DNA of 5,877 nt, from positions 1 to 5,877 of the forward strand of contig JAODNG010000159.1 of assembly GCA_025465385.1 (NCBI GenBank), given 5' to 3'. This document shows, piece after piece, positions 1-5,599 of the stretch. The position numbers were made by a program, and so were the translations under genes. A model generated the notes under the pieces. That model was not told where the DNA came from. It saw only the letters and a program-made list of their open reading frames with translations, and searched no databases. Numbering within the stretch: the stretch's first letter is position 1; the number at the start of each line of letters is the position of its first letter. The stretch comes from Pseudonocardiales bacterium (GTDB lineage: Bacteria > Actinomycetota > Actinomycetes > Mycobacteriales > Pseudonocardiaceae).

Positions 1-707
1 AGCCCACCGGTGGCGACCACCACCACATCGGCCTCGGCGCCTGGGGCCAGTTCCGCAGTGATCCGCTGAACCAGCCCGTCCACCTGTCCGGCGAAGCCGA
101 ACAGCAATCCGGACTGCAAGGCCTCCACGGTGCTTTTACCGATCACCGACCGGGGTCGGACCAGCTGGACCTTCAACAGTTGGGCCGCGCGGGAGGCGAG
201 CGCATCGATGGAGATCTCGATGCCCGGCGCCAGCGCACCGCCGAGAAATTCGCCACGCTCGCTGATCACGTCGAAGTTGGTGGAGGTGCCGAAGTCCACC
301 ACGATCGCCGGGCCGCCGTAGAGGGTGTAGGCGGCCAGCGTGTTGACGATCCGATCAGCACCCAGCTCGCGTGGGTTGTCGTAGAGCAACGGCACGCCAG
401 TGCGTACACCGGGCTCGACGATCACCCGCGGCAGCTGCGGCCAATACCGGTCCACCATCACTTTCAGCTCGCGTAGCAGCGCGGGCACGGTGGACAGCGC
501 GGCGATGCCGGTGAGCTTGCTTGAGTAGCTACCGAGTAGCCCGCGGACGGTCAGCGCCATCTCGTCGGCGGTCATCCTGGCGTCAGTACGCATCCGCCAG
601 TCGTGTAGCAGCGCGGCGTTATCACCCTGCTTGACGTCGGCCGCGCGATTGCCATCGAATAGGCCCAGGACGATATTGGTGTTGCCGATGTCTACGGTGA
701 GCAGCAC
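1..707 (-). CDS. coaX: Type III pantothenate kinase, C-terminus cut by window edge
   Basis: Phosphorylates pantothenate to 4'-phosphopantothenate with ATP, the first step of coenzyme A synthesis, in the cytoplasm. I translated 235 residues from a GTG start at 707. The product begins with LLTVDIGNTNIVLG, the ASKHA-fold phosphate loop of this family (D6, G8, N9, T10). It continues with EPGVRTGVPLLYDNP (residues 98-112), GADRIVN (116-122, with the aspartate generally taken as the catalytic base) and the second nucleotide motif DFGTSTNFD (138-146). The frame is open to the left edge, ending in VVVVATGG. Family members are about 255-272 residues, so roughly 20-37 residues are missing. GTG at 707 was chosen because it puts the DxGNT motif at the usual distance from the N-terminus and no in-frame start lies between it and the panD stop 13 bases upstream. 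No strong Shine-Dalgarno is visible, so coupling to panD is likely. Confidence 0.95.
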   Translation of the reverse strand, partial: MLLTVDIGNTNIVLGLFDGNRAADVKQGDNAALLHDWRMRTDARMTADEMALTVRGLLGSYSSKLTGIAALSTVPALLRELKVMVDRYWPQLPRVIVEPGVRTGVPLLYDNPRELGADRIVNTLAAYTLYGGPAIVVDFGTSTNFDVISERGEFLGGALAPGIEISIDALASRAAQLLKVQLVRPRSVIGKSTVEALQSGLLFGFAGQVDGLVQRITAELAPGAEADVVVVATGG

Positions 708-720
708 TCGCTCGTGCCCG

Positions 721-1131
721 TCAGACGCCGGCCGAGCCGGCAATCAGGTCTCCGGCCGGGGCATGCGCCGGATCGTGGCCCTGGTGCACGATCCGATTAT
801 CGGCGTCGACGAACACCACTCGGGGCAGGTATTGCCGGGACTCGTCCTCGTCCATCGTGGCGTAGGCGATGAGGATCACCAGGTCCCCAGGTGCGACCAG
901 GTGCGCGGCGGCGCCGTTGATTCCGACCACGCCGGTGCCCCGCGCGCCGGGAATGACATAGGTCTCCAGCCGGGCGCCGTTGGTGACGTCGACGATGGCC
1001 ACCCGCTCGCCGGCGAGCAGGTCGGCGGCGTCCATCAGGTCCTCGTCGACCGTAACCGACCCCACATAATGTAGATCCGCATGGGTGACGGTGGCCCGGT
1101 GAATCTTGGACTTCAGCATCGTCCGGAACAT
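721..1131 (-). CDS. panD: Aspartate 1-decarboxylase (pyruvoyl enzyme proenzyme)
   Basis: Decarboxylates L-aspartate to beta-alanine, the amine partner used by PanC. The 136-residue product begins MFRTMLKSKIHRATVT and carries the self-cleavage site Y22-V23-G24-S25: Ser25 becomes the pyruvoyl cofactor after cleavage between Gly24 and Ser25. Other known active-site residues are present: K9, H11, R54, T57, Y58 and N72 (INGAAAH). A GTG lies one codon upstream (1134), but ATG at 1131 is preferred because GAGGAG at 1139-1144 is 7 bases from it (4 from the GTG) and because it gives the canonical G24/S25 numbering. The start overlaps the panC stop by one base (TGATG), so translation is probably coupled. 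The C-terminal tail after about residue 120 differs from the M. tuberculosis sequence as I recall it; in that species the tail is where pyrazinoic acid resistance changes cluster. Confidence 0.97.
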   Translation of the reverse strand: MFRTMLKSKIHRATVTHADLHYVGSVTVDEDLMDAADLLAGERVAIVDVTNGARLETYVIPGARGTGVVGINGAAAHLVAPGDLVILIAYATMDEDESRQYLPRVVFVDADNRIVHQGHDPAHAPAGDLIAGSAGV

Positions 1132-2018
1132 CACGGGGCTCCTCGTCCGTTCGAGTCGGCACCCAGGTGCAGGCCGACGTTGTCGATCAACCGGGTGGTC
1201 CCGACGATGGCCGCCAGCAGAAGCCGAGCCGGTCCTTGCCGCGGCGCCGGGCCCAGCTGGGGATTGCGCAGTGCCAGGTAGTCGAGCTCGACGGCGGGTT
1301 GCCTGGCCAACACCTCGCCGGCCGCTGCGAGCACCGCGTCATGGCCCAGCGCAGCGGCTTGGGCGCCGGCGTGCAGGGCCGCAGACAACGCGACCGCGGC
1401 ACTGCGAGCCTCGGCGTCCAGGTGGACGTTGCGCGACGACAGCGCGAGCCCGTCGGCTTCGCGCACGGTGGGGATTCCGATGACGCGCACCCCCATCTTC
1501 AGGTCGGCCACCATCCGCTGCACCAGCACCAGCTGCTGGTAGTCCTTCTCTCCGAACAACGCCCGGTCCGGCGCGACGATCCCGAACAACTTGGCTACCA
1601 CTGTCAGCACGGCGGCGAAGTGTCCAGCTCGGCTGGCGCCCTCCAGCTGCGTGCCCAGCGCACCTGGCGCAACGGTGGTGTCGCAGCCGGGCGGAGACAT
1701 CGCTGCCACGCTGGGCGCGAAGACCAGCTCCACGCCCTCCTCGCCGCACAGGGCGAGATCGGCATCGAAATTGCGCGGGTAGCGGTCCAGGTCGCGACGG
1801 GAGCCGAACTGCAACGGATTGAGGTAGATCGACACCACCGTGCGAGCGCCCGGAGTGGCCTGGGCGGCTCGAATCAGCGCCCGGTGGCCGGCATGCAGCG
1901 CTCCCAGCGTCGGGACCAGCACGACCGGCTGTCCCGCCAAGCGCAGCCGGCGAGTCGCCGCAGACAGCGCGGCCGGATCTTGATGGACGGTCAGGTCACC
2001 TCGGAGCCGGCTGGTCAT
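1131..2018 (-). CDS. panC: Pantothenate synthetase (pantoate--beta-alanine ligase)
   Basis: Joins pantoate and beta-alanine with ATP, through a pantoyl-adenylate, to make pantothenate. The 295-residue product has the Rossmann nucleotidyl-transferase fold motifs in order: VPTLGALHAGH (residues 35-45, with H42 and H45 as the HxGH catalytic signature), NPLQFG (67-72, Q70 for pantoate), HFAAVLTVVAKLF (133-145), FGEKDYQQL (155-163, with K158, D159 and Q162) and LSSRN (193-197, with S194, S195 and R196). The usual methionine in PTMGALH is leucine here (L38), and the HFAGVxTVV segment has Ala for Gly at 135; neither is a catalytic side chain. The ATG overlaps the stop of the upstream DUF2520 gene by four bases (ATGA), with a weak AGGT about 7 bases upstream, which points to translational coupling. 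It is slightly shorter than the M. tuberculosis enzyme (about 309 residues), with the difference at the C-terminus. Confidence 0.97.
   Translation of the reverse strand: MTSRLRGDLTVHQDPAALSAATRRLRLAGQPVVLVPTLGALHAGHRALIRAAQATPGARTVVSIYLNPLQFGSRRDLDRYPRNFDADLALCGEEGVELVFAPSVAAMSPPGCDTTVAPGALGTQLEGASRAGHFAAVLTVVAKLFGIVAPDRALFGEKDYQQLVLVQRMVADLKMGVRVIGIPTVREADGLALSSRNVHLDAEARSAAVALSAALHAGAQAAALGHDAVLAAAGEVLARQPAVELDYLALRNPQLGPAPRQGPARLLLAAIVGTTRLIDNVGLHLGADSNGRGAP
1139..1144 (-). promoter_or_regulatory. Ribosome binding site of panD
   Basis: The minus strand reads GAGGAG here, inside the last codons of panC. It is 7 bases before the ATG at 1131 and only 4 before the GTG at 1134, so it decides the start of panD in favour of the ATG. 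Confidence 0.7.
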
Positions 2019-2941
2019 CGTCGTACCTGAAGGGTTTCCCGGATCTCGGTAGCGACCGCCGGAGCCAGTAGCCCGGCCGCCTCGGCTCGGTCAGCTGTCC
2101 GCATAGCCTGCGCCCGGTAGGACTCGAGCAGCTCCGGCGCGGACTCCGCGAGCACCCGCAGGTGCAGCCGTACCGTGTCGAGGTCGCCGCGGGTGACCGG
2201 TCCGGTCAACGCGCGGTCGCCGTGGCGCAGCGTGTTATCCAGCGCCGCCTCCAGCAGCGGACCCAGCAGCCGTTCGGCGGGCACCACACCGGCGTGCTCC
2301 AGCGCGTCCACGGCGTCGCGCACCAGAGTAGCCAGATGATTGGCCCCGTGAGCCAGCGCCGCGTGATACAGCGGCCGGGCTTCCGGCGGCACGCGCACCG
2401 GCTCAGCCCCCATTTCCAGCACCAGCGCCTCTCCGACACTCCAGCCGATTTCGTCGGCCACCGTGACGCCGACACAGGCCGCCGCCAGCCGCGCGACGTC
2501 CTCCGCACGCCCGGTGAAGGTCATCGCGGGATGCAGCGCGAGCGGGAGCACGCCAACAGCGGTCGCCGGCGCCAGCACGTCCACCCCCCGAGCCCCACTG
2601 GTGTGCACCACGATCTGACCGGCCCGGAACGCCCCGGTGGCGGCGAGCCCAGACACCAGGCCCGGCAGCACATCGTCGGGGACGGCGAGCAGTACCAGGT
2701 CCGACCGCCGCACCACGTCGTCGGGCGCCAGCACCGGCGCATCGGGCAACAGGTGCGCCGCGCGCCGCAAGGATGCGCGAGATACCGCGCTCACCCCGAC
2801 TACGACGTGCCCGGCACCGGAGACCGCGGCGCCCAGCACGGACCCCACCCGGCCGGCGGAGACCACGCCCACGGCCAGTCTGGCCGGGCGGCCGGCCACG
2901 CCAGGGGACGCGGCTGAACCCGACCGTGGCATCGTCGCCAT
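2015..2941 (-). CDS. Rossmann-like protein with DUF2520 C-terminal domain
   Basis: A 308-residue protein of the type annotated Rv3603c in M. tuberculosis; its reaction is not known to me. After a short basic, Gly/Ala-rich leader (1-21) comes a dinucleotide-binding fold with glycine loop G25-VVSA-G30-RV-G33, a second strand VVVGVSAVS (46-54) and the strand DLVLLAVPDD (81-90). Further family landmarks are HTSGARG (113-119), LHPAMTF (136-142) and, in the helical C-terminal half, YHAALAHGANHLATL (192-206) and LTGPVTRGD (246-254). The layout resembles 6-phosphogluconate dehydrogenase-like reductases such as pyrroline-5-carboxylate or ketopantoate reductase. The start is supported by GGAGGA at 2947-2952, 5 bases before the ATG; a second in-frame ATG is at 2932. 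Its stop overlaps the panC start, suggesting a role near pantothenate synthesis (inference). Confidence 0.9.
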   Translation of the reverse strand: MATMPRSGSAASPGVAGRPARLAVGVVSAGRVGSVLGAAVSGAGHVVVGVSAVSRASLRRAAHLLPDAPVLAPDDVVRRSDLVLLAVPDDVLPGLVSGLAATGAFRAGQIVVHTSGARGVDVLAPATAVGVLPLALHPAMTFTGRAEDVARLAAACVGVTVADEIGWSVGEALVLEMGAEPVRVPPEARPLYHAALAHGANHLATLVRDAVDALEHAGVVPAERLLGPLLEAALDNTLRHGDRALTGPVTRGDLDTVRLHLRVLAESAPELLESYRAQAMRTADRAEAAGLLAPAVATEIRETLQVRR

Positions 2942-2946
2942 CGCCG

Positions 2947-2952
2947 TCCTCC
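2947..2952 (-). promoter_or_regulatory. Ribosome binding site of the DUF2520 gene
   Basis: The minus strand reads GGAGGA, 5 bases before the ATG at 2941. It is among the strongest Shine-Dalgarno matches in the window and marks the first gene of the coupled DUF2520-panC-panD-coaX block, so the block can be translated independently of the upstream protease gene. Confidence 0.7.
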
Positions 2953-2960
2953 AGATGTTC

Positions 2961-2991
2961 CAGTCCCGCGCTGGCCGCGGGTACCGGACTG
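2961..2991 (-). other. GC-rich hairpin in the spacer before the DUF2520 gene
   Basis: An inner stem pairs CCCGCG (2965-2970) with CGCGGG (2976-2981) around a five-base loop. An outer stem pairs CAGT (2961-2964) with ACTG (2988-2991), leaving a six-base bulge at 2982-2987. It lies between the protease stop (3014) and the ribosome binding site at 2947-2952. No U-tract follows on the transcribed strand, so it is not a classical intrinsic terminator. It could weaken read-through, stabilise the mRNA end or be chance in a GC-rich spacer. Confidence 0.4.
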
Positions 2992-3013
2992 CCGCAGATT
3001 AGCCCCGCTGAAG

Positions 3014-4228
3014 CTATTCGCGCCGGTCGGCGTGAGCAGCTTCACTCAACGGGTAGGCCCGCAGGCATTTTGGGGCCCGCTGTGCCCGATCCCGAGCGGC
3101 CAGCAGCGCGTCCAACGCCTCGTGATGCCACTGCCCGGTGTCGGCGCCGACCTCGCCCTTACCCAGCCGGTCTTGTGAAAAAGCGAGTTCGGTGACCGCG
3201 TGCTGGTAGTCACGCACCGCGTCTGCGGCGGCCTCGCCTGCCTGGCGGCCCACCGCGGCACACCATCCCCGCCGACCGGCCTGACTGGCCAGCAGCGGGA
3301 CCTCGCTGGGGGCGATCCATCCCGCGCTGGCGAATCCCGGCAATGCCGCGGCGATCACCCGTTGTTCCCGGCGGCGTTGCCAGAGCACCAGTGCGATCAA
3401 TCCGCCGAAGAGCGGCACCATGATCACCCCGTAGAAGGTGGGGAGAAAGCCGAAACCGGCAGATGCGTTCCATAGCGAATGCAGCCCGACAGCTGCCAGG
3501 TACCCGATGAACGGCAACAGCGCTCGCCGGGCCTGGTCGCGTCGGCGAACAACCAGTCCCACGGCGATCCCGGTCATCGCGGTGAAGACCGGATGCGCGA
3601 ACGGGGCGAGCACGCCGCGCATCAAGAACACGATGGCCACTCCGTCGCCGTCGCCGACCAGGCCGCCGACGGCGAACGCGCGCCCGAAGTAGAGCACATT
3701 CTCGGTGAAGGCAAAGCCGGTGGCGACCAGCCCGGCGTAGACGATCCCGTCCACCACGCCATCGAACTCGCGGCGGCGCAACCACAGCAGCCCCACCAGG
3801 AACGTGCCCTTGAGGGCTTCCTCGATGACCGGGGCGGAAATCACCGCCCCGACGAAATCACCACCCCCGGTGCCAAGCATCTGGTCCCCGAACTCTGTTG
3901 CAGTGTCGTTGACCATCCCCGCGCCGAGCACCGAGAGTCCCGCGCCCCACAGAAAGGCGGCGAGCACTAGCCGCGGCGGCTCGGGCTCCCAGCGGTCCAC
4001 CCACAAGAACACCGCTAGGACCGGCAACGCTGGCAGGACCGCCGCCATGGCGCCGACCAACACGGCGCCGCCGCCAACAGTGTTGCTGATGAAGCCGAGC
4101 GCGATCAGAAAGCCGGCTGCCAGGGCCACCAGACCTAGCGCAGGCAGCGCGACTTGCCGGCGGTGAGCATTCCGGTGGACGATCGTCACAGCCGGTGAGT
4201 TCTGGCCAGCCGCTCCGAACCCAGTCAT
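3014..4228 (-). CDS. PrsW-family intramembrane protease
   Basis: A 404-residue polytopic membrane protein with about eight hydrophobic segments (roughly 26-46, 55-77, 88-106, 126-150, 160-181, 198-226, 236-256, 265-283). It carries the marks of the PrsW branch of the CPBP/Abi superfamily: VIEEALK (135-140, EExxK with E136, E137, K140), FAFTEN (172-177, FxxxE), H212 in the segment APFAHPVF, and HSLWN (250-254, HxxxN). WVDRWEPEPPR (76-86) sits between the second and third helices. Family members cleave membrane proteins within the bilayer; in Bacillus PrsW cuts the anti-sigma factor RsiW. The substrate here is unknown. The soluble tail 287-404 contains a predicted helical stretch near 329-385 and is not part of the protease core. 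The frame is open further upstream to 4420, but those 64 residues lack membrane character and overlap the upstream gene; ATG 4228 follows AGGG by 9 bases and starts 16 bases after the previous stop. Confidence 0.87.
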   Translation of the reverse strand: MTGFGAAGQNSPAVTIVHRNAHRRQVALPALGLVALAAGFLIALGFISNTVGGGAVLVGAMAAVLPALPVLAVFLWVDRWEPEPPRLVLAAFLWGAGLSVLGAGMVNDTATEFGDQMLGTGGGDFVGAVISAPVIEEALKGTFLVGLLWLRRREFDGVVDGIVYAGLVATGFAFTENVLYFGRAFAVGGLVGDGDGVAIVFLMRGVLAPFAHPVFTAMTGIAVGLVVRRRDQARRALLPFIGYLAAVGLHSLWNASAGFGFLPTFYGVIMVPLFGGLIALVLWQRRREQRVIAAALPGFASAGWIAPSEVPLLASQAGRRGWCAAVGRQAGEAAADAVRDYQHAVTELAFSQDRLGKGEVGADTGQWHHEALDALLAARDRAQRAPKCLRAYPLSEAAHADRRE

Positions 4229-4237
4229 GGCATCGCA

Positions 4238-4241
4238 CCCT
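4238..4241 (-). promoter_or_regulatory. Ribosome binding site of the PrsW-like gene
   Basis: The minus strand reads AGGG in the 16-base gap after the upstream stop codon, 9 bases before the ATG at 4228. It supports that ATG over the longer open frame beginning at 4420, which would start inside the neighbouring gene. Confidence 0.5.
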
Positions 4242-4244
4242 AGG

Positions 4245-4988
4245 TCAGGCTGATGCTGCGGTGCCGTCCTTGTGCGTCCGCCTGCGCCGGGGGGTCGAAG
4301 CTGGCCCATGGGCGGCCAGCAGGTCCTGCACCGTCCGTTGTGCTTGCGCACCGTTGTTGGTCGAGCCGCGACGGGGTGAGTCGTTGTCGTTCGATCCGGA
4401 GCGTTCCCGGGGTGGAGCACCGTGCCGGCTGAGGCCGTAGGAGCTCGGGGTTGTTGGGCGACCGGGACCGAGCCGGAACTCGGGACCAGGCAGGCTGCCC
4501 CCGGACGTAGCGGAAGGCATAGCGCTAGGCGGGGTCGCCGACGTGATCGCTAGCGTCGATGTGGTGGCCGTTGCCGCCAGCCGCGCCAGATTTCCCCCGA
4601 TGGCCGCAAGCTCCGCCCGTAGCTGCCCGATCTCATGCTGCTGCGATAGCTGCGCCTGCTCGCGAAGCGCACGCTCGACGGTCAGCGCGTGTTCTCGTCG
4701 GGCAACCACCTCGCGTTGCAGTTCGAGCTGGTAGGCCGCCCGTAGCTGATCGGCGTGCTCGGCTCGTGAGCTGATCTCGCGCCGCGCTCGCGCGGTGGTG
4801 AAGGCGGCGAACAGCGCCGCCCACAGCGCCGCAACGACGCCCAGCCTCAGCAGGTGGGCATCCTGGGTGCCCAGGGCGAGCACGGCCGCGGCCGCCGCGG
4901 CCATGACCACCGTGCTGAGCATCAGGACCCGAGCGCTGCCCTGCAGCGACGGAGGCTCATACCTCCGCACTTCAGCGGTCCCTGACAT
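4245..4988 (-). CDS. Two-helix membrane protein with coiled coil and disordered tail (DUF6779-like)
   Basis: A 247-residue protein of unknown function that I place with actinobacterial DUF6779/Rv3604c-type proteins by context and layout, not by a diagnostic motif. A short N-terminal stretch is followed by two hydrophobic helices (about 20-40 and 46-64). A highly charged helix runs about 66-138, rich in Glu, Arg, Gln and Ala with long heptad-like spacing, probably a coiled coil; by the positive-inside rule the basic residues at 67-75 suggest it lies in the cytoplasm. From about 140 the chain is low-complexity, rich in Ser, Thr, Pro and Gly, and it ends with TVQDLLAAHG (219-228) and a basic RRRRTHK (234-240). 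The ATG at 4988 has no good Shine-Dalgarno. The gene follows DUF3180 by 90 bases and precedes the PrsW gene by 16, so it is likely co-transcribed with the protease. Confidence 0.8.
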   Translation of the reverse strand: MSGTAEVRRYEPPSLQGSARVLMLSTVVMAAAAAAVLALGTQDAHLLRLGVVAALWAALFAAFTTARARREISSRAEHADQLRAAYQLELQREVVARREHALTVERALREQAQLSQQHEIGQLRAELAAIGGNLARLAATATTSTLAITSATPPSAMPSATSGGSLPGPEFRLGPGRPTTPSSYGLSRHGAPPRERSGSNDNDSPRRGSTNNGAQAQRTVQDLLAAHGPASTPRRRRTHKDGTAASA

Positions 4989-5032
4989 GGCGGATACCGT
5001 ACCGGCTCACCACGCTGCGGTAGACCTTGCAA

Positions 5033-5067
5033 GCGGTGACAGGCAGCCATCGTGCGGTGACAGGGAG
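5033..5067. repeat. Direct repeat, 14-base units at 21-base offset
   Basis: The plus strand has GCGGTGACAGGCAG at 5033-5046 and GCGGTGACAGGGAG at 5054-5067, differing at one base. Both copies are in the 90-base spacer between the DUF3180 and DUF6779-like genes. The 21-base offset is two helical turns, so a protein could bind both on the same face. No adjacent clear promoter was found, and chance or slippage is possible. Confidence 0.55.
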
Positions 5068-5078
5068 GCGCAGCCGGA

Positions 5079-5555
5079 TCAGACGTCCCCCGGCTCGGGA
5101 TCATCTGGGCCGTCTGGGGTCCGGCAGCAGTACTCCAGCCACAGCGCAGCCGCCACCAGCGCACCCGCGCAGACCGCCCCGACCGCAGCGGCGATGGTGT
5201 CCGAGGCGGCGGATTGCAGTAGCGACCGCTGTGGCAGCACGTAGCCGAGCACCCCGAGCCAGGCTCCCACCGTGATGGCTCCGGCCAGTGAGGACGCCTT
5301 GGCCAGCACGAGGGCCTTCGCCGCGGTGAGCGGCTGAACCGGCCGGGCGCCGGGACGCCGGAGGATCCGCGCCCGCAGCGTCGTGCCCAACACCACCTCG
5401 GCGATCGCGAAGACGAGCAGCGTTGTTCCGGCCGGCTGCGGCAACGTGGGCACATCGCCATAGGACAGCTGCAGCAGCAGGTTCACCAGCACCGCCGCGA
5501 TCGCACCGGCGGCGACCAGATCACGCGCCCGGGTGAACGTCACGGGCACCCCCAT
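5079..5555 (-). CDS. DUF3180 family membrane protein
   Basis: A 158-residue protein of unknown function, matching the actinobacterial family typified by Rv3605c, which sits beside folK. Four hydrophobic helices are visible (about 10-29, 43-61, 82-107, 118-140). Family-like features are the polar linker RRPGARPVQPLTAAKALVLAKASS (about 66-89, basic then small residues before helix 3) and the LEYCCRTP ending of helix 4 (140-147), followed by an acidic, proline-rich tail. With an even number of helices both ends should face the same side, probably the cytoplasm. The ATG at 5555 follows GGAGG (5566-5570) by 10 bases; a GTG two codons later is less well placed. Its gene begins 38 bases after the folK stop, inside a small repeat cluster, so it is probably in the folate operon. 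No catalytic motif was seen. Confidence 0.9.
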   Translation of the reverse strand: MGVPVTFTRARDLVAAGAIAAVLVNLLLQLSYGDVPTLPQPAGTTLLVFAIAEVVLGTTLRARILRRPGARPVQPLTAAKALVLAKASSLAGAITVGAWLGVLGYVLPQRSLLQSAASDTIAAAVGAVCAGALVAAALWLEYCCRTPDGPDDPEPGDV

Positions 5556-5599
5556 CCACAGTCAGCCTCCATCACAGTCGGCGCCCATCACAATCAGCG
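5552..5599. repeat. Three imperfect 15-base repeats at the folK-DUF3180 junction
   Basis: Plus-strand copies are CCATCCACAGTCAGC (5552-5566), CCATCACAGTCGGCG (5569-5583) and CCATCACAATCAGCG (5585-5599), at offsets of 17 and 16 bases. The cluster covers the folK stop, the DUF3180 ribosome binding site and the DUF3180 start codon. Each copy contains ATG on the minus strand, but only the last transcribed one opens the gene: the first meets a stop after eight codons and the second is out of frame. It probably arose by local duplication. Confidence 0.6.

Noticed and set aside
1167..2030. Long plus-strand open frame of 287 codons opposite panC
   Set aside because: It is the antisense of a fully supported panC, has a Gln/Arg/His-rich composition typical of shadow frames in GC-rich DNA, and shows no recognisable domain.
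2162..2917. Plus-strand open frame of 251 codons opposite the DUF2520 gene
   Set aside because: Antisense shadow with Gln/Arg/His-rich composition and no motif; the opposite strand has clear Rossmann landmarks and a good ribosome binding site.
2996..3001. Possible -10 promoter box TAATCT (minus strand) before the DUF2520 gene
   Set aside because: It fits TANNNT, but there is no acceptable -35 at 16-19 bases upstream (the region reads GGCGCG) and no extended -10, so it cannot be separated from chance.
4229..4420. N-terminal extension of the PrsW-like protein starting at 4420
   Set aside because: It would overlap the coding region of the upstream gene by over 170 bases and has low-complexity shadow-like sequence; the ATG at 4228 has a ribosome binding site.
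4989..5040. Possible promoter TTGCAA with TACGGT upstream of the DUF6779-like gene
   Set aside because: The two boxes are about 25 bases apart, too far for a normal sigma-70 promoter.
4922..5461. Minus-strand frame of 179 codons spanning the DUF3180 gene and spacer
   Set aside because: Arg/Ser/Cys-rich shadow in another frame of DUF3180, without hydrophobic helices or any known motif.
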